Assembly: GCA_024180945.1 (NCBI GenBank)
Contig: JAKSGN010000003.1
Coordinates: forward strand, 310,001-374,000
Origin: Macrophomina tecta
Lineage: Eukaryota > Ascomycota > Dothideomycetes > Botryosphaeriales > Botryosphaeriaceae
Length of the DNA stretch: 64,000 nucleotides
Direction: 5' to 3'
In this document: positions 1 to 11,667 of the stretch, piece by piece
Layout: every line of letters begins with the position of its first letter
Position numbering within the stretch: position 1 is the stretch's first letter
Notes under the pieces: generated by a model
What the model was told of the DNA's origin: nothing
Database searches by the model: none
Seen by the model: the letters and a program-made list of their open reading frames with translations, nothing else
Position numbers and translations under genes: made by a program

Positions 1-1158
1 TGGAGAAGGAGGTCATGAGCTCTTCCGATCTACAAAGCAAGCTTGAACCCCTTGAGAAGCGTCTCCGCACTGCTGATCGGGAGAAAGCCAGCCTCCAGTC
101 TGAGATCGAGTCACTTCAGCAAGACCTCCGAATTGCTGACAAGGACCGCGAGTCTCTTCAGGCCCGTGTGCGCAAGCTCGTTCAAGATCTCGAGCAGGCT
201 CGGACAGCTGCCACCAAGGGTCCTGATGTCTCCTCGACCGGCGAACGTCGTGATCTCCACGAAGCGGTCAAGTCAGCACAGCTCGAGGCTGAGGAGCTCC
301 GCCTCGAACTTACCAATCGCGAGAAGCAGCTGTCAGAGTTGCAAGGCAAGCTACGCGAGGACAAGAGAAAGCTACGCACCGCTGAACTCGAGAACGAGGA
401 GCTCAAGCTGCAGATCTCGGAAAAGGACGGTGAATTGGAAGCGTACACCGCTCGCTTCCAGCGTGAGGGTGGCGTCAACCGTGACGCGGTCAAAAAGCAC
501 ACTGCCGACCTCAAGGAACTGCACGGACTCCTCCGCAACGCCACGCTCGAGGTTGAAGAGCTGCAAATCGCCCTAGCGGACCGCGATGCCCAGATGGACA
601 CGCTCGTCAAAGAATCCCGTCAGCTCATTCGCGAGAAGGAACGTAAGCTCAAAGCTCTACAACTGCAGGCCGACGCTAGTGGCGACGCCGTCGAGCTCAA
701 GGCCCAACTGTCCGAGAAAGACAAGAGACACTCGAGCGAGCTCAAGGGCCTGGCCAAGCAGATCCAGTACCTGCGCGCCAAATGCGCGCGCGAGGAGAAC
801 TTCCGCGAGGGTTTGGCCTACGAGAAAAGGTTCTTCATGATGCAGATCGAGATGTATAACCAATGGTATGTTTTGTGCCTTTTCGCTCCCGCCGCAAATG
901 TAAAGCTAATCCAATTCCCACTACAGCACCCAAGCCGATCTCCGTCTCGTCGAGGAAATGGGTATTACTCCTGATGTTTCCTTCAGGCAGCGCAAGCCTT
1001 CTCTACGTACTGCTGGACTGGCTGTCGTCGCGAGTATTCGTATGCGCAAGATGCGTGAGGAATGGGCTGCCAGCAGCAAGTTGCACGATGCGCTGGTCAA
1101 GAAGCTGGAGAGTATGAGGAGGGCGGGGAGAGCGAGTGGAAGGGGGTTGAAGGCGTAG
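1..1158 (+). CDS. PACT-domain coiled-coil protein, 3' end (pericentrin/Pcp1-like spindle pole body component)
   Basis: Partial: the reading frame is already open at base 1, so the true start lies outside the window. Exons are <1-865 and 927-1158. The 61-nt intron (866-926, GTATGT..CTACAG) rejoins the frame as ..MYNQ-C-TQADLRL... The visible protein is almost entirely heptad-rich coiled coil (repeated L/E/K/R/Q runs such as LQSEIESLQQDL). It ends in a conserved PACT-type block, YLRAKCAREENFREGLAYEK followed by RFFMMQIEMYNQ. In pericentrin, AKAP450 and fungal Pcp1/PcpA, PACT targets the protein to the centrosome or spindle pole body, where it anchors gamma-tubulin complexes. The short basic tail after it (IRMRKMREEW..) fits the same family. 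The family call rests on the PACT-like motif; which fungal paralogue this is cannot be decided from the tail alone. Confidence 0.82.
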
Positions 1159-3639
1159 CGAGGCGGCCTGGTGGACGTGTCTCTTCCGTAGTACTGATTT
1201 TTCATGATATGGCGTTTGACTGGGATCGGGGAAGAAATGGGTGGCAACGTCTGTCTGGGATGGTGGAGCTTTTTCGTTCGAGCGAATCTCTGTCAAGTGG
1301 TGGTGTTGAGGCGTTTACGGTGTTGGATATTACTTGTGGCTATTGCTCGTAGCTTGTTGATGGCTTTACATGGCCGTCGTGTCAAATTTTATTCATACCA
1401 TCTGTCTGACTCCTGAATCATAGGCCCGTTTCCTGCTTCGCCTCAGTACTCTTATTGTGCGTTCAAGTCGGACTTTGGAGCATTTACGGAAGTCTCAGCG
1501 AACAGAACGACAGGCACAAATATGTGTGGACCGTTGAGGACTAAGTGCCCAGATACAAGGGGTCTGGACGGCGAGGATTTCGCGGTCGGAAGGATGCTTT
1601 AACTTCGCACTTTCAATTGTGTACTTGTGCTTGTGGAACAGTTTTTGGTTTGCTGTACCTTTACTTCTGCCCACTTGACGGCCATGCGCAATTGACCACA
1701 CCATACCACACCTGACCACCCCGGCAACCGCTTGATGAAGGACTGTGTCGTTAACACTAAACTCCTAGTCTGCCATGGAGCGCCTATGTGTTGATACTGC
1801 TTCTGAATCCGTGGTCCCGTACTTGTCAGGCAAGCCTCTGCTATTCGTGCAATGAGGAAGTTCATGGCATTCCAAATGGACCACTTTGCCCTCTTTACCA
1901 GCACGGGCCTGCATAATCTACGACTTGGGTTTGCACCATATTTCGTGGATTTAGGGGATTACGAAGGGGTTTTGAGTGGGTCAGGCTGGTTAGCGGCGTT
2001 GTGTGCTTCCGACGCATGAAAAGGCAACCGCCGGGAGGCCCCACATGAATTAATGACGAATTGTTCGTCAATTATGACATATATACTACACTGGCCATAC
2101 CTTCGAGATGGCGGATATATTCTCTGGGATTCTGTAATGGCGGCCAGTTAGGGAAGAGCATAATGCGGGCATGGACACGACATTGCGGGCGACGGTACCA
2201 TTACTTGATTCACTGGTTAGATTATTTAATGTTTGACTGTAGTGGTACAACCTTATGGAGAACTGTATCTGTAGGAGGACCAATAATGTAACGTAAAGTA
2301 GAGATTTCGGAAATCATTCCGTGGTATAGCTGTGTGCGAAGGAAATGGAGGACTTGACTTGCCTTCTGCCGGTCTGTGCATCAGTCATTCACCACAATGG
2401 TCTTGCAAACGTATGAAAACAGAATAAAAGAAAGACTGAGCTTTCGTTGTGTCACAGCCCTGTATCCGGCAAGACGCTCAATCAGCTTCTTAGCCGCTCT
2501 TAGGCTGCCGCTGCCGCTCCCACAACAGTCCAGCGCGAGCATAACCCACTGCTGAACCGGGTATTCCACCCTCGAAATCCGCGGCTCATGAGATTGGACT
2601 CACAGAACGATCGAACGCGCAAAGTCCATCAGGAGAGACGCATTGGTGTCCAGGTCTGCGCTCAGCGCGTTGTTGGACTCAATCTGTGACCGGCACTTCC
2701 GGTGGGTGGCCTGCGATCACACCGTCACCCGCACCCGGTTCGGGTCGCCATGCCTTCTGGTACAGGGTTCGGCTCTCTTGGCCCGAAATCGGCAATCTTC
2801 CTATTGTTAGGGCATAGATGAGCCCTGTATGCCGGGAAGTTGATCCCGAAAAAAAAAAAAAAAATGGATGATATCCTTAGCCCCGGCCGAATGGTTGCAT
2901 GTGGTGATGCGGACAGCATAATGTCCAGTTCTTAGCCTAGTATCCATCAAGGCAGATTATGCACCTGCTGTAACCATCAGTCGTATTGGCCGTGTCATTG
3001 CCGCACCGAAAGTACTTGCGGCCATTGCTGAAGACTACCTTAATATGGAATGTACCATTCTGCATCACTACTGGAAAGCCATGTCCAATCCCACACGATC
3101 TCAATGACTTGTTGAATTTATGAGGTACGCCTCATGGAGATTACAGCTAGACAAACAAAAGATCTGGGAAGCGTTATAATTGGCGTAGGAGTTCAGACGT
3201 ATCCTTTCAAAAGTCTCTTTTTCCATGTTAAGACAGCTTGACTATCAACAATTGATATAACTGCATAGCCGCTCTAGCATACCTCGCTAAGCTGCGAGCA
3301 GGAGACGCTGCTGTGAGAAAAACAGCAAACGGTACTGTTAGCAAGCCCCAAGTGCATAGACACAGAACGCGCACTTGTGTTAACAAGAGGCAAGAAAATG
3401 AGATGGACGGATGTATAGATATACGGCGTTGCTTCTGCTTTAGGTACATCGGGTGGTAGACCGCAAAGCAAATGAGAACTTTTGCCATGAAGCCATGAAT
3501 TCACCTACGGAACAAACATATACGAGACAGTATTGCCTGACAAGGCTGGATTCATCTGATCTTGCAAGCCCTTCATTGCCTCACAGACACTTCTTACGGA
3601 AGCCTCGCGCGCTCGCCTTCAATCCATCGCACCCCCAGA
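1159..3639. other. intergenic, no gene seen
   Basis: About 2.5 kb without a convincing coding frame on either strand. Open frames here are short, low in codon bias and match no family I know. There is an A-run at about 2849-2863. The region holds the 3' flank of the PACT gene and the 3' flank of the minus-strand carboxylesterase. Confidence 0.6.
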
Positions 3640-5547
3640 TCACGCGCGGAAACCACCCCTCCTCTTCCTCCTGCTCACCGTCACAGCTCCCTTGCACCCA
3701 TTATCGAACCCGCAATCCTTCGCCGCCAAAGCCTCATCCGCCTTCGCCTTATCCAACTCAGTCTTGTCATCTCCCGACCTCGGCGCGCCCAGAGCCTCGC
3801 TAAACTCATAAGTGGCTTCACACCTAAGCGCCTGCGCATCGCTCATCCGCTCCATCCTCGTCTTCCCGGTCTCAATGACCAGCCTCTCCCGGCCCTCCCA
3901 CCCGCTCCACTGATTCCACTCGGGCGCGCCCTCCGCCCTATCCGTGTTCGGATCCAAGTTCTTCACGAAGCTCGTCCAGTACGCCCGGGTCAAGCCCACC
4001 GCGGGCGCATTCTCCCCACCCTCCAGATACGACGCGGGCGGGCCGCCGTCCGTGTTGTTCGGCCCAAAGATGGCATACATGTTGACGACGTGCCACGCGC
4101 CGTACCCATCTGCCTCGTCCTTGGGGTCGCGCACGGCGTACTTGTACGCCCACGTGGGGCTGCCCGCGTCCGCCAGCGCGTTCTGCAGCACGCGGATGAT
4201 GCAGTGCGTGCCGACGTCCGCGATCGCGTTGGCCGCCTGCCGCCACTTGGCGCCCTTGCCGGGGAACACGGGCGCGGGCTGGTCGACGTAGAGGGCGTCC
4301 ATGATGGCGAGCGAGGCGTCGGTGAGGGTGGGGTCCTGCCCGGCGAAGTAGGCGTTCGCGTCCTCGGTGCTGTTGGTGTCCTCGGGCGCCGAGTACTTGG
4401 TGCCCTCGTTCGCGCACGCGCCCATGATGGTCGGCACGCGCGCGACGGCGCCGGCCGCGTACATGTCGAACAGCGAGCCGGTGAACAGGTCGTCGTCGAC
4501 GTGCGGCCCGAACCAGCAGTTGCTGCTGCGCACGGCGGAGGCGTTGAGCGCGCGCAGGCACGCGAGCGAGCCCTCGGTCGCGTCCGCGCAGTTCTTCTCC
4601 TTGGCCAGGCAGTCGTATTGCTCCTGGCCTTGGGCCAGCGTGCGCATCGTCGTCCACCCGCCCGACTCGAGGATGCCGCCCGCGAAGAGCTTGTTGCCGA
4701 GCGCGCCCTTGTTGGCGGCCAGGAGGAGGGCGACGGCCGAGCCGCCGGCGCTGATGCCGTCGATGACGACGCGAGACGGGTCGCCGCCGAATTTGCTGAT
4801 GTGGGCTTGCACCCACTCGAGGGCTTTGATCATGTCTTTGATGCCGGCGTTGAGGGAGCCGTCGGCGACGACTTCAGAGGATTGGAGGAAGCCGTACATG
4901 CCGACGCGGTAGTTCTGGCGCATGGTGTTAGCGATGGGCTTGCGTATGGGATGGTGCTGTTGGCTTCATATCCAGTGGAAGGGAATAGCGGGAAAGCTGG
5001 GTTGGGACGGGGGAGTGTGGAAAGTATGGTTGAGCTTACAATCTGCACGACGACGATATCACCATCCGATGCCAGGGCAGAAGCGTTGTAGTTCGCATTC
5101 GAATTGGATGTGAAGCCACCACCTTGGATCCAGAAGAGCACCGGCCTGTTCTCAGCGTTCGACGGGGCTGTAACGGACAAGAAGAGACAGTCCTCATCGA
5201 CAGTGAAGCGGTCAGGCGCATCTTCACTAACAGTGAAGTCACCGGGCTGCTGCGGCGGGCAGATGGGTCCTTGCTGTTCATCTCCGTCAGCATCTGTCTA
5301 GAAGCAGCAAGAGTATTTGCATCAAGCTCACCGTCTTAGCATCGACGATATCAGCAATGGGCTCTGGATCTTGCGGCTCGCGGAAACGATTCTCGCCGGT
5401 GGGCGGGGCAGCGAAGCGGACGCCAAACCACTTGGTCACGTCGCCGTCAGCGAAGCCGCGGTACTTGGCATACCCGACATCAACGAGGGGGTCGAGCGCT
5501 TGAGCGGCGGCCGCTGCCAAGAGCGGAAGGAGCGTGGCGGTGCGCAT
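3640..5547 (-). CDS. secreted type-B carboxylesterase/lipase
   Basis: Alpha/beta-hydrolase that would cleave carboxyl esters outside the cell. Model on the minus strand: 5547-5332, 5297-5040, 4914-3640, giving 582 aa, a normal family length. It begins with a signal peptide (MRTATLLPLLAAAAAQA). Exon 2 carries the oxyanion-hole motif IQGGGFTSN and DEDCLFLSV; exon 3 starts with the conserved NYRVGMYGFLQ. The nucleophile elbow is GISAGGS (Ser213), where most of the family has GESAGG. The acid is Glu328 in ACANEGT and the base His433 in GAWHVVNMYAIFG. Intron 2 (125 nt, GTAAGC..GCTAAC..CAG) is clear. Intron 1 would be only 34 nt (5298-5331), unusually short, but no other acceptor keeps the frame. 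The gene stands alone between two intergenic stretches. Substrate is not predictable. Confidence 0.85.
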
Positions 5548-7189
5548 CGTCCGGGAAGCAATCGCGCAAAATAAAGAAAAAAGAGTGACTTGGACGACGC
5601 AGTCGCCGGAATATAAACAGCGAAAAAGAGTGACCGAGAGGCGACGGCGAATCTAACAACAGAACAAGAGATCCCTCTCCTGAATGGAAAGGGAAAGAAT
5701 TGTTAGCGTTCGTGGGCGATGGGATCTATATACAAGACAGGCACTGTTGTCTTGGCCTTTTCCGGCTTCCAGAAGAGCTTGACTCGGTATATTGGGCGGA
5801 TCATCGCACCATGGTTACAGCCAAGACTGACTGCACTACATATCCCCATTATCCTTTCGCCGCTGTGACTATTCCAGTCGGTGGCCCTGCGGATGTGTGC
5901 GGCAACCTTAATTCTTTTTTCGGTGGTGAAGCGTTGGGGGGCTCCGTCCGTTTTGGGCGGCTCCGACATGCGAACTGCCGTAGGGTGAGGCGTGGGTGCG
6001 CTTGCATTGCACTGGAGTCACTTGGCGGCGGGATATGGGCAGCGCTTCTGGCAGCGTTCCCGATTCATGGCATCTCGGTCCGCCTCGGACGGATTCGCGT
6101 CAGCTCGGGAATGGAGAGCCTTCACTCGTCGTCCGCGTTTCGTTTGTCGTCGGCTCGATCTACCTGAGACAGCACAAGACTTTCGTGTTAGCTCGGAGGC
6201 GGAGAGAAGTCAGCAGGGCGAGAATGGATAGGGCAGCAAGAAGAGGAGCTTGGACGAAGTCAGCGTAGACTACTACATGTCAGGTGAAAAAAAGGCACCA
6301 GTTGTGTGCAGTTTGATTTCAGGGACATCGTTAGCGCAGGACGGATCTGGACGTGGACAGGGATCTCGCCGATGAGTGCCGGATCTACCTCCATCTTGAC
6401 TCGCTCAGGGAGCGCGATTGATTGGGCAACGGTGTATGAGCGAGGCAGAGGGCAGAAAAAGGGCGAATCGGATAGGCGCGCAACTGCTTCGGCAGTATGG
6501 TTAAAATCACAGGGGGGTCAGCGGGTGCTGCCGCCATATCTACCCGGCGAGAGTGCGGAGACGGTGATGAAAAGCCTGCTTAAAGTCGGCGCTTCTGCGC
6601 CCACCTATTCTAACGTGCTTTCCAGAGCCGAAGGAGCGCTCTGGATGTGTAGCTGCCTGACTGGGTCGGCTTTAGCGTACTGATTTGTTCGCAGGCAGCT
6701 TGGCCATGAAAAGGTTCCAGAGCATGCATCTTCGTGCCTGACCAGTTTCAGCAGGACAATGCTACCCTCTTGAGTCTGCAGCCCTCCATAGCTGCAACGC
6801 GGTTTGGAACTCCATACCAAAGCTTCCCGGTCTTGAGACTTCTCACTGACTTTATTCTTGCGACTGCCGAATGAGTCCCAGGTAACGGTTGTGCCGTGCT
6901 GGTACGCGTATGTTGGCTGGTAAAACAAGCTTGAGCAAGGCGCCTCGGCTCAGATGGTGCGAGAGTGCGGAGAAACAGTTAGGATCCGTGCAATATGCAT
7001 TAAGTCAATGCGTTATAAGTGTTTCCTCCCATTGATCATTTCCACGTAATATCAGCCGTCAAAATGTGTACAACGCGCCTTGTCCGTATGTACCATTCCG
7101 CGCGATCCAGTGTGCGGCATCTCTCTCAGTCTTCTTTGTATAATCGTGAAGCCTTGGTCTACACGGAAGGCTTTCAAAAAGCCATCGCC
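5548..7189. other. intergenic, no gene seen
   Basis: Upstream region of the carboxylesterase and downstream flank of the minus-strand Zn2Cys6 gene. Several open frames of 80-155 codons occur, but they look like random translation and match nothing I recognise. An AT-rich TATA-like stretch near 5610-5620 lies upstream of the esterase start. Confidence 0.5.
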
Positions 7190-8845
7190 TCACTCCCCCC
7201 ACGAAGCAACCGTACTCAACGGACTCGCCACCAGCATCTGGATCTCCTCCATCCCCGGATACAGCTCCTTGATCTTCTCGAACTTCTGGTTCAGAATCCT
7301 CTTGTGCTTCGGATCAATCCGCGGGAAACTGAACAGGAACTTCTTCAAAAACAGCACGTCGTCGACGCGCTGCAGCGTGTCCTCGGTCGGTGCCTGCGGC
7401 AGGTTGATGATGACGTCGAGGATGCTGTTCGTGATCTCGAACAGCTTGTGCAGGATGCCCGACCCGTGGATGCCCACCGCCTGCGGCGAGAGGTGCGTGA
7501 TGCACAGCCGCAGCTCCGACGACAGCTTCAGCGGCATCGTCAGCGAGAGGCCGCCCGGCGACGTCTCCTGGCCGTTGTCTGCGGCCGCGTCGTCGTCGGT
7601 CGGCAGCACCATGCTCGAGATGGCCATCTGCCACAGCATGGTGCGCAGCCACTGCCGCGTGATGATGATGTCAGCCTGCTGCATGGCGGGCAGCATGGTC
7701 GGCAGCTCGATCTGCCAGCGCTCGTCCTCGAGCTGGCGGTGCTTGCTGTTGAGCCAGGCCGCTGGGATGGTGGGCTGCGAGCGCTCGGATTCACTACCAC
7801 CGCCGCCGCTGGCGCCACCGTCACCACTCCCGCCTCCTGCTGCTGCTGCTCCTCCCCCGCCGCGCCAGTAGTCGACGAACTGCCGGTCAATCAGCAGGAA
7901 GGTCTGGATCAGGTAGTTCCACCCCTGCTGGATGGCGGGCGACACGTTCGGGTCGTGTTCCGGCAGCGTGGGCAGCGGGTCGAGCAGAATGGGCTCCCAG
8001 TCGGTCAGGGCGGAGAAGCGCTCGTGGATGAAGCACTCCCAGTACGCGCGCTGCCACTGCGCGCGCTGCGCCAGCGTGAAGCCGGCGGCGGCCATGTGCT
8101 CGGCGTCGTCGACGTGCATCATCTTGACGAGCGACTGCGCTTCGCGCAGATGGAGCAGGGCGAGCTCGACCTTCTGCAGGCCCATCAGGCAGATCTCGGT
8201 GAAGATGCTGGTCATGACTTGGAGCGGGGTGGGCTGCAGCGAGACGGAGAGCCGCGGCCGGTGGTCGAGCGACCGCTGGACGAGGCTCGCGACCTGCTCG
8301 CGGATGCCGGGCATGCATTGCAGGAAGTCGACGCGCGCGAGGTTGATGGTGACGCCGGCGAAGACGTACAGGAAGGAGAGGGCCTCGTTGTCGGCGTGCA
8401 TGCGCTGCACGCAGCCGCGGATCTCGGCCTCGGGGATGACCGGGCTGGCTGGATACACGTCGGCGGTGTATTCGGGGAGGAGGTCCAGGAAGAAGGACGG
8501 GTCCGGGTGCTCTGGAGCGGGTGGTGGAGTGAGGGGCCGCGAAGTGCTGGACGCCGGACTGGTGGCGACGGGAGCAGAAGTCGGCGGCGGAGCAGGAGCG
8601 ACTTCAACGGGCACGTGGGGGAAATGGGGCGTGGTCGTGCTCTTCCTGTAGGCGTGGATGACGGCCCCTCTGCCGGCAGCATTCTTCCTGGAGGAGCCCT
8701 TTTTCGCCGAGCTGTACTGGCACCGGAGGTTCAGGTGCGAGCACTGCTGGCACCGGTCCTGGCCGTTGCACCGGACCTTGCGGCGGCGGCACGCATCGCA
8801 GGCCTGGGCAGAGCGGCGCTGGGTGACAACGGCTTGGGAGTCCAT
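7190..8845 (-). CDS. Zn2Cys6 transcription factor, MalR/AmyR-like maltose regulator candidate
   Basis: Single exon of 551 aa. The ATG at 8845 was chosen because it sits 15 residues before the zinc cluster and upstream sequence is low-complexity. The binuclear cluster is CDACRRRKVRC followed by CQQCSHLNLRC (Cys 16, 19, 26, 32, 35, 42), spacing C-x2-C-x6-C-x5-C-x2-C-x6-C. It is followed by a basic linker (SSAKKGSSRKNAAGR). The middle has fungal_trans-type features such as AYWECFIHERFSALTDWEP. A glycine/serine-rich insert at about residues 320-345 is low-complexity and probably variable. The gene lies directly downstream of the permease on the same strand and next to the maltase, as in the malP-malT-malR cluster of Aspergillus oryzae. 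The maltose-regulator role is inferred from that synteny; the DNA-binding class is seen directly. Confidence 0.82.
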   Translation of the reverse strand: MDSQAVVTQRRSAQACDACRRRKVRCNGQDRCQQCSHLNLRCQYSSAKKGSSRKNAAGRGAVIHAYRKSTTTPHFPHVPVEVAPAPPPTSAPVATSPASSTSRPLTPPPAPEHPDPSFFLDLLPEYTADVYPASPVIPEAEIRGCVQRMHADNEALSFLYVFAGVTINLARVDFLQCMPGIREQVASLVQRSLDHRPRLSVSLQPTPLQVMTSIFTEICLMGLQKVELALLHLREAQSLVKMMHVDDAEHMAAAGFTLAQRAQWQRAYWECFIHERFSALTDWEPILLDPLPTLPEHDPNVSPAIQQGWNYLIQTFLLIDRQFVDYWRGGGGAAAAGGGSGDGGASGGGGSESERSQPTIPAAWLNSKHRQLEDERWQIELPTMLPAMQQADIIITRQWLRTMLWQMAISSMVLPTDDDAAADNGQETSPGGLSLTMPLKLSSELRLCITHLSPQAVGIHGSGILHKLFEITNSILDVIINLPQAPTEDTLQRVDDVLFLKKFLFSFPRIDPKHKRILNQKFEKIKELYPGMEEIQMLVASPLSTVASWGE

Positions 8846-9291
8846 AGTTGACGCATGTGGGGCAGCGGCGAGGCAGGCTGGGACGGAGAGCCTGGCGAGA
8901 GCTGCAGCAGGTGGTGAGGAGAAAAGCGTTAAATAGCGCGCGTCATGCTTGGCATTCCCTCCCTGGGCCTGCTCCCGCTGCGCCCTAGGCCGCCCCGGGG
9001 CAAGGCCTCGGCTGTGCCTTGCGCTTTGGTGCTGTGCGTGCTGCAGCATGGAAATCACCCGCCTGCTGGCCCTCGCTGATTGCAGGATTTTCTGCACATC
9101 ATCATGTGAATGCCCTTACATTTTTTGCCTGCTCCCTGCCGCTCCCGCATCGGGCTGCATCACCGGCCCAGACCGCGGACTTAAACGCCAGCGTAAGGAC
9201 CGCCGTGGAGCGCTAATACGTGACTATACTGTCTAAAGACGATGGAACAATCAAATCATGTCGCCGGCTGACCCGTCGCCTCCGCCTCCCT
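8846..9291. other. intergenic: regulator promoter and permease 3' flank
   Basis: 446 bp, GC-rich, between the permease stop and the regulator start (tandem, same strand). It must carry the permease terminator and the regulator promoter. I see no copy of the 19-bp motif found upstream of the permease and maltase, so any control of the regulator gene would use other sites. Confidence 0.5.
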
Positions 9292-11094
9292 TCATGCGTG
9301 CTCGAGTCTCTCTACCTGCACTTTCAGCTCCTCCTTCTTCGTGGACGCGGTGCTCGATGCATCCGACGGGCCAGCAGCCGCAAACTGGTCCACGATCGTG
9401 GACGCGAACTTGCGGGCGCCCACCTTCTTCTCGAACAAGATGTCCAGCTCGCCGTACGTGCGGCCCTTGGGCTCCGGCAGCCGCCAGAACGTCCAGACGA
9501 CGCAGAGGAAGCAAGAGCCCGCCCAGAAGAAGCCGGCCTTTGCGCCCCAGTCCCACGCGCCCGGGTTGAGCATGCGCGGCGTCAGGATGTTGGTGATGAG
9601 CCCGGTGACGTTGTACAGCACGCGCGCCAGCACGACCGTCTTCGCGCGCAGCCGGTTGGAGCTCAGCTCCGAGATGAGCGAGTAGCAGACCGGGCCCACC
9701 GTGGCGTCGTAGATGAACGTGTACACCAGCAGGCAGCTGCCGATCGCCCACTGCGCCGCGCTGTTGCCGCGCGAGATGATTCCGAGACACCCAATGACGG
9801 CGAGCATCACGCACATGGCCATCTGGCCCCCGAGGTACAGCGTGCGCCGCCCGTACCACCCCATCAGGCACCACGAGAAGACGGTGCCGACCGCGCCGAG
9901 CGCGTACTGGCCCATCGACATGGTGAAGCTGTGCTCGGTGCTCATGCCCGCCTGCTGGTAGAAGTAGGTCGAGAAGCCCATGAAGGTGCTGCCGCAGAGC
10001 GTCTGGCACGCCCAGGTGCAGCACACCACCTCGGTGCGGCGCAGGTCCGTCGTCTTGAAGCAGTCCCAGTACGACGTGCCGGCCGAGTGCGCCTTCTCCA
10101 GCTCGTTCGTCATCTCCATCATCGCGATCGTCTCGTCCGCGTTGAAGTCGGGGTCTTTGTCGACCGCGGTCAGCCGGAGCAGAGCCTTCTTGGCGTCGTC
10201 GCGGCGCTCCCTGCGGATCAGCCACCACGGCGACTCGGGCGCGTAGCAGATGCCAATGATGATCGGGATCGGCCACATCCACTGGAGAGCGAAGGGGATC
10301 TTGTAGCCCCACCTGTCCGTCCGGGAGAGCATGCCGCGGAGCACTCCGGACGCAATCAGCTGGCCCATAACCCAGCACAGGTTGATGTAGGTGGTGAGGT
10401 ATGCGCGCAGCGCGACAGGGCACACTTCAGCGGCGTAGGTCGTGGTGATTGTCTGGAAGACGCCTGCAACGACAGTCAGACCGGGCGAAGTGACGGGGCT
10501 GGCCAGGGCGGAAACTCACCCCACGGAATGCCGCACAGAATGCTGCCGACAAGCAGAGTGGCGGGGTTCTCGGCGAAGAAGACGATGAAGATGAAGCCGA
10601 TGACTGCGATCAGGGCCGAGATCATCGTCTTCCGGTAGCCGAAGCGCTCTGCCGCGATGCCGTTGATGAAGAGACCCAGGATCTCACCAATCAGCGCCGC
10701 GTTGGACAGCGCCGACTGCCAAGGCGTGGTGACCTGCCAGCTTCCGTCGGGCAATTGCTCGCCAAAAGCCTTCTGGAAAGGCTCGTAGGCATAGAGGTTG
10801 TTGATGAGGGTCTTGTCGAACCCCTCCATGACAATGGCGGTCGACAGGAAAATGGACCAACCAACCGCATATGGATACGTCTTGAGACCTGATGCGCCAA
10901 CGTTAGACTGGCATGTGCTCTCCGTGCCTCGAGAGGAGACACCAACCTTGCCAGAGGCTCATGTGCTGCTCGGCCTTAGTGGCGTTCGCGGCCTCCTGAA
11001 GCATGTCCTTGACATGGGCATGGCTGATGGACATCTGGCGAACCTCGGCGGCATCCAGACCCACAACCTCGGGCGCAGCAGCCTTCTCCTGCAT
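9292..11094 (-). CDS. MFS alpha-glucoside/maltose permease (MalP-like)
   Basis: Proton-coupled sugar-porter-family transporter in the plasma membrane, expected to import maltose or related alpha-glucosides. Exons: 11094-10947, 10888-10520, 10463-9292; 562 aa. Introns of 58 and 56 nt rejoin as ..SLWQ-G-LKTYPYAVGWS and ..CGIPW-G-VFQTITTTYAAE. Family marks: GFDKTLINN in helix 1 (the alpha-glucoside branch version of the sugar-porter start), the RFGYRK loop 2-3 motif, APESPWWLIR after helix 6 (PESPWWL is typical of MAL/AGT transporters), and the PEPKGRTYGELDILFE tail signature. The ATG at 11094 gives a cytosolic N-terminus of usual length; an in-frame extension upstream is not conserved-looking. 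It is divergent from the maltase and tandem with the regulator, which supports a maltose-uptake role. Confidence 0.88.
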
Positions 11095-11393
11095 GGTGCT
11101 CACGTTGGCGACGACTGGTCGGATCTGGCGACCGTCTGCAAGAAGTGATTGAGACGAGGTAGGCGCGACCAAAGATGGGAAGTGGTCGTTATCAGTTGGC
11201 CGATGCTCATGCGTTCCGGCGGGAATCCTGGGGAAATATATAGGCCGCGCATGTCGGTATAGTGACAGCTGCCGCGTTGGGGTAGTCACGCCGTGATGGT
11301 GTCAGTGGAAGCGCCTCGACTCCGGACGACGCGGTCTTGCGAGAAACGGACCAAAGGCTAAAAGCGCCTCCGTATTCTGTTGGAAGTCGCGCC

Positions 11394-11412
11394 GGGCCGA
11401 CATTGGACGAAT
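11394..11412 (+). promoter_or_regulatory. 19-bp promoter motif, copy 1
   Basis: GGGCCGACATTGGACGAAT. Identical to copy 3 and two mismatches from copy 2. Candidate binding site for the adjacent Zn2Cys6 regulator; the factor is inferred, the repetition is seen. Confidence 0.55.
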
Positions 11413-11600
11413 TGTGCAGCGATACACCGGCTCGCGTGCCTCTTCTGGGAAGCTTGGGCGCTGGGCTTACCGTTGCGTCGGATCTTTCCAGCGAAGGTTC
11501 CACGAGCCGCTTGGGCTTCTTGATGACATGCCCGCCCGACTTGGCTGAGAGTTACCCCGGATTTTCGGAGGCATTGCGGGGAGGTTCCCGCAACTCCTCC

Positions 11601-11619
11601 GGCCCGACATTGGGCGAAT
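11601..11619 (+). promoter_or_regulatory. 19-bp promoter motif, copy 2
   Basis: GGCCCGACATTGGGCGAAT. Same orientation as the other copies, with substitutions at positions 3 and 14; the CCGACATTGG core is invariant. Confidence 0.55.
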
Positions 11620-11648
11620 GGCATCTCCTGCAGCGTCCAACTGATCTC

Positions 11649-11667
11649 GGGCCGACATTGGACGAAT
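11649..11667 (+). promoter_or_regulatory. 19-bp promoter motif, copy 3
   Basis: GGGCCGACATTGGACGAAT, a perfect match to copy 1, 48 bp from copy 2 (start to start) and 470 bp upstream of the maltase ATG. Confidence 0.55.

Noticed and set aside
3562..5091. 509-codon plus-strand open frame opposite the carboxylesterase
   Set aside because: It is the antisense shadow of a high-GC gene; the minus strand has the catalytic motifs, introns and signal peptide.
6306..6683. 125-codon plus-strand frame upstream of the regulator
   Set aside because: No codon bias, no domain and no promoter features.
7019..8851. 610-codon plus-strand open frame
   Set aside because: Antisense shadow of the Zn2Cys6 gene, rich in Arg/His/Leu/Val as expected from complementing GC-rich codons.
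9220..10638. 472-codon plus-strand open frame
   Set aside because: Antisense shadow of the permease exons; no family resemblance.
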